In this document: piece after piece, positions 1 through 7,979 of the stretch
Layout: every line of letters begins with the position of its first letter
Position numbering within the stretch: the stretch's first letter is position 1
Source: Geobacillus genomosp. 3
GTDB lineage: Bacteria > Bacillota > Bacilli > Bacillales > Anoxybacillaceae
Length of the DNA stretch: 64,000 bases
Assembly: GCF_000445995.2 (NCBI RefSeq)
Contig: NC_022080.4
Location: 1,116,001-1,180,000, forward strand
Reading direction: 5' to 3'
Translations under genes and position numbers: made by a program
Notes under the pieces: model-generated
What the model saw: only the letters and a program-made list of their open reading frames with translations
The model's database searches: none
Told to the model about the DNA's origin: nothing

Positions 1-1
1 G

Positions 2-469
2 TCGGTGTTTGCCTTGCTGCCGAAGTTGCTTGAGCGGGCCGGGACGAGCGATTTGGGCACGATTACCGCTTTTTACACGGTGCTTGTGGACGGTGACGAT
101 ATGAATGAGCCGATTGCCGATGCGGTGCGCGGCATTTTGGACGGCCATTTTGTGCTCGAGCGTCAGTTAGCCAATAAAGGCCAGTACCCAGCGATCAACG
201 TGCTCAAAAGCGTCAGCCGCGTCATGCCCCATATTATTAGCGCGGAGCATCGCGAAGCGGCGAGCCGGCTCCGCCGCCTCCTTTCTACTTATATAGATTC
301 GGAGGACTTAATTCAAATAGGGGCGTACAAGCGCGGATCTTCCTTAGAAATTGATGAGGCGATTCAATTTTATCCGCAAATTATGGCGTTTTGCCGTCAA
401 GAGATCGACGAAAAAACGACGCGCGCCGAAAGCATTGATGCCCTTCTCCGCCTAATGTCATCGGGATGA
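2..469 (+). CDS. fliI: Flagellar export ATPase FliI, C-terminal part (5' end outside window)
   Basis: The reading frame is open from base 2 and ends at TGA 467-469, giving about 155 residues. It holds the last part of an F1-ATPase-beta-like protein: the DLGTITAFYTVLVDGDDMNEPIAD region, the 'DGH' segment (DGHFVLERQLA) and the 'YPAINVLKSVSRV' segment typical of FliI, followed by the helical C-terminal domain. FliI is the cytoplasmic ATPase that feeds substrates to the flagellar type III gate. The Walker A and B motifs must lie upstream of the window. FliJ, its stalk partner, follows, as in B. subtilis. Confidence 0.96.
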   Translation, partial: SVFALLPKLLERAGTSDLGTITAFYTVLVDGDDMNEPIADAVRGILDGHFVLERQLANKGQYPAINVLKSVSRVMPHIISAEHREAASRLRRLLSTYIDSEDLIQIGAYKRGSSLEIDEAIQFYPQIMAFCRQEIDEKTTRAESIDALLRLMSSG

Positions 470-514
470 CGACATCGCAGGGCGGCTTTCGGGCGCTAAG
501 GGAGGGGAGAAAGC

Positions 515-961
515 GTGGCGCCAACGTTTCGACTGCAAAAAGTATTAACGATGAAAGAGAAAGAAAAGGAGAAGGCGCTTGGCGAGTACGAAGAGGCGGT
601 TCGCCGGTTTGAACAAGCAGCCGAGGCGCTGTATAACCTCCTTAAGGAAAAAGAAAAATGCGATGCGGCAAGGGATGAACAGTTGCGGGCCGGACTGTCT
701 GTCGGTGCGGTTCGCCATATGTTGCAATATATCGGGAACTTGCAGCGGACCATTGACCATTATCAGCTCATCGTCATGCAAGCGCGCGAACAAATGCAAC
801 ACCGGCAGCAACGCCTCATTGAGCTCAATATTGAAGTGAAAAAGTATGAGAAAATGCAAGAGCGCGTGCGGCGGTGGATAGAGCAGCGCGAGAAAGAAGT
901 GGAAAACCGCCTGCTTGATGAAATAGCTGTCCAGCGCTTTGCACGGCAAGGAGAGTTATAG
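515..961 (+). CDS. fliJ: Flagellar export protein FliJ
   Basis: The protein has 148 residues, the usual size for FliJ, and starts at GTG 515 behind a strong site (AAGGGAGGGGAG, about 499-510). It is almost wholly charged alpha-helix with Glu/Lys/Arg/Gln heptads, as expected for the two-stranded coiled coil that sits in the FliI hexamer and contacts FlhA. Sequence conservation in this family is weak, so the call rests on the N-terminus (FRLQKVLTMKEKEKE), coiled-coil character and position directly after fliI. Its stop (959-961) abuts the next ATG at 962, so the two are probably translationally coupled. Confidence 0.92.
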   Translation: MAPTFRLQKVLTMKEKEKEKALGEYEEAVRRFEQAAEALYNLLKEKEKCDAARDEQLRAGLSVGAVRHMLQYIGNLQRTIDHYQLIVMQAREQMQHRQQRLIELNIEVKKYEKMQERVRRWIEQREKEVENRLLDEIAVQRFARQGEL

Positions 962-1570
962 ATGGCAAGCAGCAAACTTCAGCAAGAAGAAACGACAAGC
1001 CGATGGCAATGGATTTTGTTCGTTGTTGTCATCCCGAGTCTTTTTGCGGCTTTCTTCCTCTTGCTGATTGCAAAGGCGGCCGGCATTGATATGGCGGCGA
1101 AGACGAAACAATGGGTGGACAGCGTCCCGTTCGTCGCCGATTGGCTTGACTGGAAGAAGAAAGAGAAGACGCTGACCAACACGATCGAGACGCAACAGCG
1201 GGCGATCAGGCAGCAAAAGCAAACGATCGCCAAACAGAAAAAACAAATCGAGCAGTTAAAAAGCGAACTGGCGGCAAAAGACGAGGAAATCGCCCGGCTG
1301 TCGACGCGTGAAGCGCAACGGATCGAACAGGAAAAGGGCGGCGAGCAGGCAGCTATGGCGGCAGATGTCGTCGGCATGTACGATGCCATGTCAGACAAAC
1401 AGGCTGCGGCTATTTTAGCCAAGCTGCCGGACGCCGAGGCGCTCGATGTGCTGAGCCGGCTCGATGGCGACAAAGCGGCCGCCATTTTGGAACAAATGCC
1501 GGCCGAACAGGCGGCAAACTTGCTTTCGTCATTGCATAAATGGGCGATGAGAGAGGGGGCGGCTGAATGA
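962..1570 (+). CDS. ylxF: MotE/YlxF-family protein (membrane anchor, coiled coil, MgtE_N-like C-terminus)
   Basis: The protein has 202 residues: a short cytoplasmic N-terminus, one membrane segment at about residues 16-38, a long coiled coil at about 60-125 rich in Gln/Lys/Glu, and a C-terminal alpha-helical domain (about 135-200, with AAAILAKLPDAEA and AAAILEQMPAEQA repeats) like the MgtE cytoplasmic N domain. This is the layout of YlxF in Bacillus and MotE in other bacteria, which acts in flagellar or motor assembly; in Bacillus the exact role is unclear. It starts on the base after the fliJ stop and overlaps fliK by ATGA. Confidence 0.85.
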   Translation: MASSKLQQEETTSRWQWILFVVVIPSLFAAFFLLLIAKAAGIDMAAKTKQWVDSVPFVADWLDWKKKEKTLTNTIETQQRAIRQQKQTIAKQKKQIEQLKSELAAKDEEIARLSTREAQRIEQEKGGEQAAMAADVVGMYDAMSDKQAAAILAKLPDAEALDVLSRLDGDKAAAILEQMPAEQAANLLSSLHKWAMREGAAE

Positions 1571-2706
1571 AAGTGACGATCGCAGCGGCTGCGCCGCAGC
1601 CAACGGGCACGGAGGCAGAGCCGGCAGTGAAAAAAGAGACAGCGGTGCCTAGTGCATTTGCGGCATTATTGGCGCAAATGCAAACTGGAAAGCTGCCGGT
1701 TGAGGAGGGGATTGAGCAGCCATCCGAGCCGGAAGACAAGAAGCCGCGAAGGGCAGACGAACGGACAGAGCTGTTATGGACGGCTGTTTCAACTATGCAC
1801 GTTGGCGCTACCGACCTTCTAAACGGTCCCCCGGCGGCTGTACACAACAGCGGTGAAGCTTTGGCGTTTGCCGGGGGAAACGAGGGGATGAGCGAAGGAG
1901 ACGCAAAGGTCAAGACGTTGCCGGCCGTCCAGCATGTTTTTCAACAGATGGATGAACATAGCGGGGAAGCCGGTGCGGGTTGGCCAAGTAAACAAGCAGA
2001 AGGAGCCGGAAAAGGAATCTTTGGGCGTTCAAACGGTGAAAACCAATGGTTTGCGTCACACTCGCCGTCTCCGTTCGGGGACGCCGGACGAGAATCCGCC
2101 CGCCCTATACCGTTTTCCGCCGCCGGCCGCTCGCCTTTCGCTTCCACCGCTTATGGGTCAAGCGCTTTGCCGCACCGGGAAGACGCCCGCCAGCTGCTGC
2201 ATGGCCATGCGCTTGTTTCGGCAAACCATGCCCCTTTTTCATTGACTTCATTCGTTCCCGTCGGCCATGAGATGGGTGGGATGGAAGCAAGGAATGAAAG
2301 TTCGTTTGTCGAGCAAGTGGCCCGTGCGCTGCAACTTGGCCGATGGATGAAGCTGCCAAGCGGTGCCATGCAGCTTGTCATTCGCCTTCACCCGGAACAT
2401 CTTGGGACGGTGACGGTGAAAATGGCGCAAGAAAGCGGAAAATTGACTGCCAAGCTGCTTGTGGCGACCGATGCGGCGGAACAGCTAATCCGCACCCACT
2501 TGCCGCAGCTTGTTCAGCTGCTTGATGCCAGTCAAGTTACAGTGGAGAAATGGACGATTTGGTCCGATTATGACGGCGCAGCGCCGCCGTACTCCGAGCA
2601 CCGCCGCGACGGGCGGCAGCAAAGCGGATCAAAGCAAGAACAAAAACGAGAACAATCGCCTCCCTCTTCCCCATTTGGACTTGACGGGGTAGAGGTGGAT
2701 GGATAA
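1567..2706 (+). CDS. fliK: Flagellar hook-length control protein FliK
   Basis: The protein has 379 residues and overlaps ylxF by 4 bp (ATGA 1567-1570). The first 230 or so residues are low-complexity, rich in Pro, Ala, Gly, Ser and charged residues. This is expected for the exported ruler part, which is poorly conserved. The recognisable domain is at about 255-330 (LVIRLHPEHLGTVTVKM, then LRTHLPQL-like helix), the Flg_hook domain that contacts FlhB and switches export from hook to filament substrates. The tail is Gln/Ser/Pro-rich. Position between ylxF and flgD supports the call. Confidence 0.9.
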   Translation: MKVTIAAAAPQPTGTEAEPAVKKETAVPSAFAALLAQMQTGKLPVEEGIEQPSEPEDKKPRRADERTELLWTAVSTMHVGATDLLNGPPAAVHNSGEALAFAGGNEGMSEGDAKVKTLPAVQHVFQQMDEHSGEAGAGWPSKQAEGAGKGIFGRSNGENQWFASHSPSPFGDAGRESARPIPFSAAGRSPFASTAYGSSALPHREDARQLLHGHALVSANHAPFSLTSFVPVGHEMGGMEARNESSFVEQVARALQLGRWMKLPSGAMQLVIRLHPEHLGTVTVKMAQESGKLTAKLLVATDAAEQLIRTHLPQLVQLLDASQVTVEKWTIWSDYDGAAPPYSEHRRDGRQQSGSKQEQKREQSPPSSPFGLDGVEVDG

Positions 2707-2718
2707 GGGGGGACGATG

Positions 2719-3147
2719 ATGGCAACGAACACGATCGATGCCAGTTTATGGCTGGCAAACGCGTCTCAGCCGGAACGCAAGACGGGCAACCAAATTCTTG
2801 GCAAAGACGATTTTTTGAAAATTTTGCTTGTCCAACTGCAAAACCAAGATCCGCTCAACCCGATGGAAGATAAAGAGTTCATTGCGCAAATGGCGAGTTT
2901 TTCATCGCTTGAGCAAATGATGAACATCGCTGGTCTCATGGAACAATGGGTGCAAACAAACGGGCGCGATGCGCTGTTGCGCTACAGCGGCTGGATCGGC
3001 AAAACGGTGCATTGGCAAGAAGGCGACGCAGCGATGAGCGCGGTTGTAAAATCGGTGACGCAAAAAGACGGGAACATTGTTCTCGGGCTCGATAGCGGGA
3101 CGACGATTGCCGCTGATGCGGTGATAACAGTCGAACAAAACGAATAG
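2719..3147 (+). CDS. flgD: Hook-cap assembly protein FlgD (short form)
   Basis: The protein has about 142 residues, close to the short Bacillus FlgD and much shorter than the enterobacterial form, which carries extra C-terminal Ig/Tudor-like domains. The conserved N-terminal export and assembly region is clear at about 27-65 ([19 protein letters not shown], then [20 protein letters not shown]). Two ATGs occur, at 2716 and 2719. The Shine-Dalgarno run GGGGGG at 2707-2712 sits at a better distance from 2719, so that start was chosen. FlgD caps the growing hook and is discarded later. Confidence 0.94.
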   Translation: MATNTIDASLWLANASQPERKTGNQILGKDDFLKILLVQLQNQDPLNPMEDKEFIAQMASFSSLEQMMNIAGLMEQWVQTNGRDALLRYSGWIGKTVHWQEGDAAMSAVVKSVTQKDGNIVLGLDSGTTIAADAVITVEQNE

Positions 3148-3163
3148 AGGGGAGAGGGGACGA

Positions 3164-4021
3164 ATGCTTCGTTCGATGTATTCCGGCATTGGCGCCATGC
3201 GCAATTTCCAAACGAAACTCGATGTCATCGGCAACAACATTGCCAACGTTAACACGTATGGTTTTAAAAAAGGAAGAACGGTTTTTCAAGATTTGATGAG
3301 TCAAACGATTTCCGGTGCGAGCGGGCCGAACGCCGGCCGCGGCGGCACGAATCCGAAGCAAGTCGGGCTCGGTTCGCAGTTGGCCGCCATCGACACGATC
3401 CATACGCAAGGAAGCCTGCAAACGACCGGGCGCGTGCTCGATTTGGCGATTTCGGGGGATGGGTTTTTCATTCTTGGCGAGTTGAACAATAATAGACAAC
3501 TTGTGAATCCGTTATTTACGAGGGCGGGGAATTTTTATTTGGATAAAGAGGGGCATATTGTCAATGCCGATGGTCTGTATTTAGTCGGTGAAGGATATAG
3601 TAATGGGACATTTACGGGATTTCGAGCGCGCATTCAAGTGCCAACGGATGCACAAAGCATGAGCATTGGCGCCGACGGAGTCGTCAACTATGTTGATAGT
3701 GAAGGAAGATTGCAAGTGGCAGGCAGAATTCGGCTTGCTAAGTTTCCGAATAGTGATGGCCTGGAAAAAGTTGGAGGGAATTTATTTAGGGAAACCGCTA
3801 ACTCAGGAACGATTATTGGTGAAGATGACGAATGGATTGCTTTCCCTCCTCAAGAAAACGGCACCGGAACAATCGTCTCCGGCGCGCTTGAGATGTCGAA
3901 TGTCGATCTTGCTGAAGAGTTTACGGAAATGATCGTCGCTCAGCGCGGCTTTCAGGCAAATACGCGGATTATTACGACATCGGATGAAATTTTGCAAGAG
4001 CTTGTCAACTTGAAAAAGTAG
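3164..4021 (+). CDS. flgE: Flagellar hook protein (FlgE/FlgG family)
   Basis: The protein has 285 residues. The N-terminus (MLRSMYSGIGAMRNFQTKLD, then VIGNNIANVNTYGFKK) is the hallmark rod/hook helix, and the C-terminus (EMSNVDLAEEFTEMIVAQRG, FQANTRII) completes the D0 coiled coil. By position between flgD and swrD this is the hook gene called flgE in B. subtilis, although the sequence also resembles FlgG. The middle of the gene (about 3480-3850) is clearly richer in A and T than the ends. The exact paralogue name is less sure than the family. Confidence 0.92.
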   Translation: MLRSMYSGIGAMRNFQTKLDVIGNNIANVNTYGFKKGRTVFQDLMSQTISGASGPNAGRGGTNPKQVGLGSQLAAIDTIHTQGSLQTTGRVLDLAISGDGFFILGELNNNRQLVNPLFTRAGNFYLDKEGHIVNADGLYLVGEGYSNGTFTGFRARIQVPTDAQSMSIGADGVVNYVDSEGRLQVAGRIRLAKFPNSDGLEKVGGNLFRETANSGTIIGEDDEWIAFPPQENGTGTIVSGALEMSNVDLAEEFTEMIVAQRGFQANTRIITTSDEILQELVNLKK

Positions 4022-4044
4022 AATAGGAGGTAGGGCGTCAGCCG

Positions 4045-4296
4045 TTGTCGGGCGCTGATGCCCGCTTGCCGATGATTCCGTTAACGAAGCTCAACGGCAA
4101 ACGGTTTATGCTCAACGCGCTTTACATTGAACAAATCGAGGCGTTTCCCGATACAACTGTGACGCTGACGAACGGGAAAAAATTCGTCGTTCGCGAAACG
4201 GTCGAACAAGTCGCAGCGCTCGCAGGCGAATTTTACCGGCAAGTCGGTGTGTTTCGCTTACCAGAAGCAGGGGGATTGGACCGTGAAAGGGAATAA
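4045..4296 (+). CDS. swrD: SwrD/FlbD-family small flagellar protein
   Basis: The core (MIPLTKLNGKRFMLNAL, PDTTVTLTNGKKFVV) matches the FlbD/SwrD family, which in B. subtilis increases swarming motor power. The start is uncertain. TTG 4045 follows a strong AGGAGGT at 4025-4031 with a long gap of 13 nt, giving 83 residues. ATG 4072 gives the family-typical N-terminus and about 74 residues but has no clear ribosome site. The end overlaps fliL by 14 bp in another frame, which implies coupled translation. Confidence 0.85.
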   Translation: MSGADARLPMIPLTKLNGKRFMLNALYIEQIEAFPDTTVTLTNGKKFVVRETVEQVAALAGEFYRQVGVFRLPEAGGLDRERE

Positions 4297-4711
4297 AGTA
4301 ATCAAAACGATGGTCATCGTGCTCGCAGTCATTGCCTTAGCCGGCACGGCGGCGCTTGTCGCCGTCATGAATATGACCGGCAAGGAAAAACAAGGGGCGC
4401 CAAGTGCTGATGAATTGGCCGAAAGTTCAGTTGACATTCCGGAAATGACAACGAATTTAGCGGACGGGCGTTATATTAAAATATCATTTAAAATTCAGAC
4501 CGACAGCGATAAAGGGAAAGAAGAGGCAGAAAAACGCGATTTTCAGATTAAGGATGCAATCATTGAGCAGCTCTCGGAAATGAAAGCGGCCGACTTTAAA
4601 GGGAAGGAAGGAATGGCGGCATTGAAAGAGCGGCTCAAGCAAGACATTAACGCATTGATGCAGGAAGGGAAAGTGGAGAACGTCTACATTACCTCCTTTA
4701 TCCTCCAGTAG
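4283..4711 (+). CDS. fliL: Flagellar basal body-associated protein FliL
   Basis: The protein has 142 residues from GTG 4283, preceded by AGCAGGGGG at 4267-4275. It has one N-terminal membrane segment at about residues 8-30 followed by an extracytoplasmic domain ending in VENVYITSFILQ, the usual FliL C-terminus. FliL surrounds the stator units and supports torque. An upstream in-frame TTG would add 12 residues but has no ribosome site. It lies inside the tight swrD-fliL-fliM cluster. Confidence 0.93.
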   Translation: MKGNKVIKTMVIVLAVIALAGTAALVAVMNMTGKEKQGAPSADELAESSVDIPEMTTNLADGRYIKISFKIQTDSDKGKEEAEKRDFQIKDAIIEQLSEMKAADFKGKEGMAALKERLKQDINALMQEGKVENVYITSFILQ

Positions 4712-4738
4712 CCTGCCGTCGAAAGGGGGGAAGGTGAC

Positions 4739-5743
4739 ATGACAGCCGGTGAGGTATTATCGCAAAGCGAAATTGACGCACTGCTTGCCGCGCTTTCAGC
4801 CGGGGAAATGAGCGCGGAAGAACTAAAAAAGGAAGAGGAAGGGCGGCGCATCAAAACGTATGATTTCCGGCGGGCGCTTCGGTTTTCCAAAGATCAAATC
4901 CGGAGTTTAACGCGCATTCACGAAAACTTTGCCCGCTTGTTGACGACGTTTTTTTCCGCCCAGCTGCGCACATATGTGCAAATCTCGGTCGCTTCGACTG
5001 ATCAAATTCCGTACGAAGAGTTCGTTCGTTCCATTCCAAAGATGACGATCATTAACGTTTTCGAAGTGCCGCCGTTGGATGGGCATGTGCTGCTGGAAGT
5101 CAACCCGAACATCGCCTATGCCATGCTTGATCGGGTGATGGGCGGGCGCGGCGCCAGCATGGACAAAGTGGACCATCTAACCGAAATTGAAACGCGCATC
5201 ATGTCCGGCCTGTTTGACAAGGCGTTCGCACATTGGCGCGATGCATGGGAGTCGGTGGCGGAGATCGATCCGCTGTTCGTTGATTTTGAGGTCAATCCGC
5301 AGTTTTTACGTATGATTGCACCGAACGACACGGTCGTCGTCATTTCGCTCAACACGCAAATCGGTGAAGCGCGCGGCATGATGAATGTTTGCATCCCTCA
5401 CGTCGTTTTAGAGCCGATTATGCCGCGGTTGTCGGTGCACTATTGGATGCAGGCGCAAAAAAAGGAGCGTTCCCCCGAGGAAGCAGGACGAATTGAACAG
5501 CGCATCCGTACGGCCCGCTTGCCGATTGTCGCCGAGCTTGGCACAGCGGTTGTCACCGTCGGTGAGTTTCTTCAGCTCGAGGTGGGCGACGTCATTCAGC
5601 TCGAGCAGTCGATTCATGAGCCGCTTGTTGTTAAAATCGGCCATATTCCGAAATTTATCGGCCAGCCGGGGAAGCGGAACAAAAAGCTGGCGGTGCAAAT
5701 TTTAGCGACGATCGAGGGGGGAGAAGAAGGACATGATGAATGA
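4739..5743 (+). CDS. fliM: Flagellar motor switch protein FliM
   Basis: The protein has 334 residues, typical for FliM. The N-terminal CheY-P-binding peptide (LSQSEIDALLAAL, residues 7-19) is intact. It is followed by the CheC-like middle domain (the 'GGRGASMDKVD' loop near residues 136-146) and a C-terminal FliN-like domain (about 255-330). FliM forms the C-ring wall that couples CheY-P binding to rotation sense. It overlaps fliY by 11 bp. The ribosome site is AAGGGGGGAAGG at about 4721-4732. Confidence 0.98.
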   Translation: MTAGEVLSQSEIDALLAALSAGEMSAEELKKEEEGRRIKTYDFRRALRFSKDQIRSLTRIHENFARLLTTFFSAQLRTYVQISVASTDQIPYEEFVRSIPKMTIINVFEVPPLDGHVLLEVNPNIAYAMLDRVMGGRGASMDKVDHLTEIETRIMSGLFDKAFAHWRDAWESVAEIDPLFVDFEVNPQFLRMIAPNDTVVVISLNTQIGEARGMMNVCIPHVVLEPIMPRLSVHYWMQAQKKERSPEEAGRIEQRIRTARLPIVAELGTAVVTVGEFLQLEVGDVIQLEQSIHEPLVVKIGHIPKFIGQPGKRNKKLAVQILATIEGGEEGHDE

Positions 5744-6917
5744 TGGAATGTTATCGCAAGATGAAATCGATGCCCTGTTGCGCGGAATGGACAATCGGGA
5801 TCACGTTCCGGCGCTTCACGACATTTTGGCCCCGCTCGAGCAGGATGCCCTTGGAGAAATTGGCAACATTTCATTTGGCAGTTCGGCGACGGCGCTGTCA
5901 ATGTTATTAAACCAAAAAGTGGAAATTACCACACCGAGCGTGTCTGTCATCGAGCGGACAAGTGTGGCTGATGAGTTTCCGCAGCCGTATGTCGCCATCC
6001 AAGTCAACTACACCGAAGGGTTTTTAGGGACGAATTTGCTTGTCATCAAGCAGCAAGATGCGGCCATTATCGCTGATTTAATGTTGGGCGGCGACGGGAC
6101 GGCCGCCGACAGTTCGCTTGGGGAGATTCAGTTGAGCGCGGTTCAGGAGGCCATGAACCAGATGATGGGATCGGCCGCGACATCCATGTCCACCGTTTTT
6201 GGCAAGCGGGTGGACATTTCTCCGCCGGCGCTCCATCTTCTCGATTTAGCCGAAGGAAAAGGATTGGAATATTTGCCGGACGAGGACATTTTCATTAAAG
6301 TGTCGTTCCGGCTCAAAATCGGCGCTTTAATAGACTCGAGCATTATGCAGCTGTTGCCTGTTGATTTTGCCAAAGAACTTGTCGCCCATCTGCTCGGTTC
6401 GCCGGCGGAGGCGGCCGGAGAAGCAGAAAAGGAGGAAAACACGCTCGAACCATCGCCCGCGGACGCGATGCCGCTTGAAAAGCCGCAGCCGGCGCCTGCT
6501 TACGCTCATGTCGGCGGCATGCCTCCCTCTCCGGCGGCGGGCCGCTTCACAAATGAACCGGTCGGACGTTCTAAGGAAGAAACAAGGATGGCTGAGCGGC
6601 ATATTCAAGCGGCGGATTTTGCTGAGCTCGACGCCCCGCCGCTTGCCGCAGCGGAGGCGCGCAATTTAGAGCTGTTGTTTGATGTGCCGCTGCAAGTGAC
6701 GGTCGAACTTGGGCGGACGAAACGCTCGGTGCAAGAGATTTTGCAGCTGTCGGCCGGATCGATCATTGAACTTGATAAACTAGCCGGCGAGCCGGTCGAT
6801 ATTTTTGTCAACAACAAGCTGATCGCGAAAGGCGAGGTCGTGGTGATCGATGAAAACTTTGGTGTGCGCATCACCGATATTGCCAGCCAAAGCGATCGGT
6901 TAAAACGGCTAAAATAA
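5733..6917 (+). CDS. fliY: Motor switch phosphatase FliY (FliN-type C-terminus)
   Basis: The protein has 394 residues with three parts. An N-terminal CheY-P-binding peptide (LSQDEIDALLRGM) resembles that of FliM. A CheC-like phosphatase domain (about 30-215) has both active-site motifs of the D/S-x3-E-x2-N type intact: D38-E42-N45 and S135-E139-N142. After a Pro/Ala-rich linker (about 225-300) comes a FliN domain (about 310-390) with VQEILQLSAGSIIELDKLAG. FliY removes phosphate from CheY-P at the switch and builds the lower C-ring. ATGs at 5733 and 5736 are both possible starts. Confidence 0.97.
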   Translation: MMNDGMLSQDEIDALLRGMDNRDHVPALHDILAPLEQDALGEIGNISFGSSATALSMLLNQKVEITTPSVSVIERTSVADEFPQPYVAIQVNYTEGFLGTNLLVIKQQDAAIIADLMLGGDGTAADSSLGEIQLSAVQEAMNQMMGSAATSMSTVFGKRVDISPPALHLLDLAEGKGLEYLPDEDIFIKVSFRLKIGALIDSSIMQLLPVDFAKELVAHLLGSPAEAAGEAEKEENTLEPSPADAMPLEKPQPAPAYAHVGGMPPSPAAGRFTNEPVGRSKEETRMAERHIQAADFAELDAPPLAAAEARNLELLFDVPLQVTVELGRTKRSVQEILQLSAGSIIELDKLAGEPVDIFVNNKLIAKGEVVVIDENFGVRITDIASQSDRLKRLK

Positions 6918-6942
6918 TAGGTATTGCAGGAGGTAGGCGGAC

Positions 6943-7302
6943 ATGGCAAAAATACTTGTAGTCGATGACGCGGCGTTTATGCGGATGATGATTAAAGACA
7001 TTTTGACAAAAAACGGGCATGAAGTCGTTGCTGAAGCGGCCGACGGGCGGCAGGCGATTGAGAAATATAAAGAGACGCGCCCCGATATTGTGACGATGGA
7101 CATTACGATGCCGGAGATGGACGGGATTACGGCGCTCAAGGAAATTAAAAAAATCGACAGCAACGCCAAAGTCATTATGTGCTCGGCGATGGGACAACAG
7201 GCGATGGTCATTGACGCCATCCAAGCCGGGGCGAAAGATTTCGTTGTCAAGCCGTTTCAGGCGGATCGCGTCATTGAAGCGATTAACAAAACGATCGGAT
7301 AA
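6943..7302 (+). CDS. cheY: Chemotaxis response regulator CheY
   Basis: The protein has 119 residues and is a single receiver domain with no output domain. The acidic pocket D8/D9, phospho-acceptor D53 (in VTMDITMPEMDG), the S/T switch S81 and K103 (VVKPFQ) are all present. Phosphorylated by CheA, it binds FliM and FliY at the motor, favouring counter-clockwise rotation in Bacillus. The ribosome site is GCAGGAGGT at about 6926-6934. It sits directly after its own phosphatase gene fliY. Confidence 0.98.
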   Translation: MAKILVVDDAAFMRMMIKDILTKNGHEVVAEAADGRQAIEKYKETRPDIVTMDITMPEMDGITALKEIKKIDSNAKVIMCSAMGQQAMVIDAIQAGAKDFVVKPFQADRVIEAINKTIG

Positions 7303-7325
7303 GCGATAAGAGGTGGATAGTATTG

Positions 7326-7979
7326 ATGGCAATATGGCGATGGGCGGCGGCTTTGTTCGTGGCAGCCATTATGTGTAGCGCGTCGCCGGCATCGGCCGCC
7401 CCAAACCCGACGGTCGCCGACTGCCTGCAGCACCCGGATACGTGCGGGCCGTCAGCGCCGGGCGGGCAACAGACACAATCGCCCGACAAGACGGTCGATG
7501 CCGTTTCTGCTTCTGATGTGCTCCGGCTCATCGGGGCAACCGCCTTTGTTCTCCTTCTTCTTTATATGCTGTTGAAATGGCTTTCCCGCCGCCAGCCATT
7601 CGTTTCCGGCCAAAAAGGTGTCATCGAGCACCTCGGCGGGACGAGCGTCGGAACAAACCGCTCCGTTCAGCTCATTAAAATTGGCAACCGGCTGCTTGTC
7701 ATCGGCGTCGGCGATTCGATTCAACTATTGCGGGAAATTAGCGACGAAAACGAAATAAATGAGCTGTTGGCGCAACATCACGAACGGCTTGAACGGATGG
7801 CTGATTTCAGCCGATTCGGCTTCCGGCTGCGCGGACATTGGGCAGCCAAAACAAAGACGGAAGGCAGTCCGTCGCCCTCATTTTCGGCGCTGTTTGCCGA
7901 GGAAATGAAACAAATGGCCGAGAGGCGGAACGAGTGGCTAGAGCGGCTGAAAAAGAAAGGAACGGCCGGCGATGAATGA
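7326..7979 (+). CDS. fliO: Flagellar biosynthesis protein FliO (FliZ of Bacillus)
   Basis: The protein has about 217 residues from ATG 7326; a TTG lies one codon upstream. There is an N-terminal signal peptide (MAIWRWAAALFVAAIMCSAS, cut near SPASAA), a short Cys-containing external segment, a second membrane segment at about residues 64-86, and a cytoplasmic domain typical of FliO (GVIEHLGGTSVGTNRSVQLI, IGNRLLVIGV). FliO helps assemble the FliP ring of the export gate. It overlaps fliP by 8 bp. Confidence 0.9.
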   Translation: MAIWRWAAALFVAAIMCSASPASAAPNPTVADCLQHPDTCGPSAPGGQQTQSPDKTVDAVSASDVLRLIGATAFVLLLLYMLLKWLSRRQPFVSGQKGVIEHLGGTSVGTNRSVQLIKIGNRLLVIGVGDSIQLLREISDENEINELLAQHHERLERMADFSRFGFRLRGHWAAKTKTEGSPSPSFSALFAEEMKQMAERRNEWLERLKKKGTAGDE

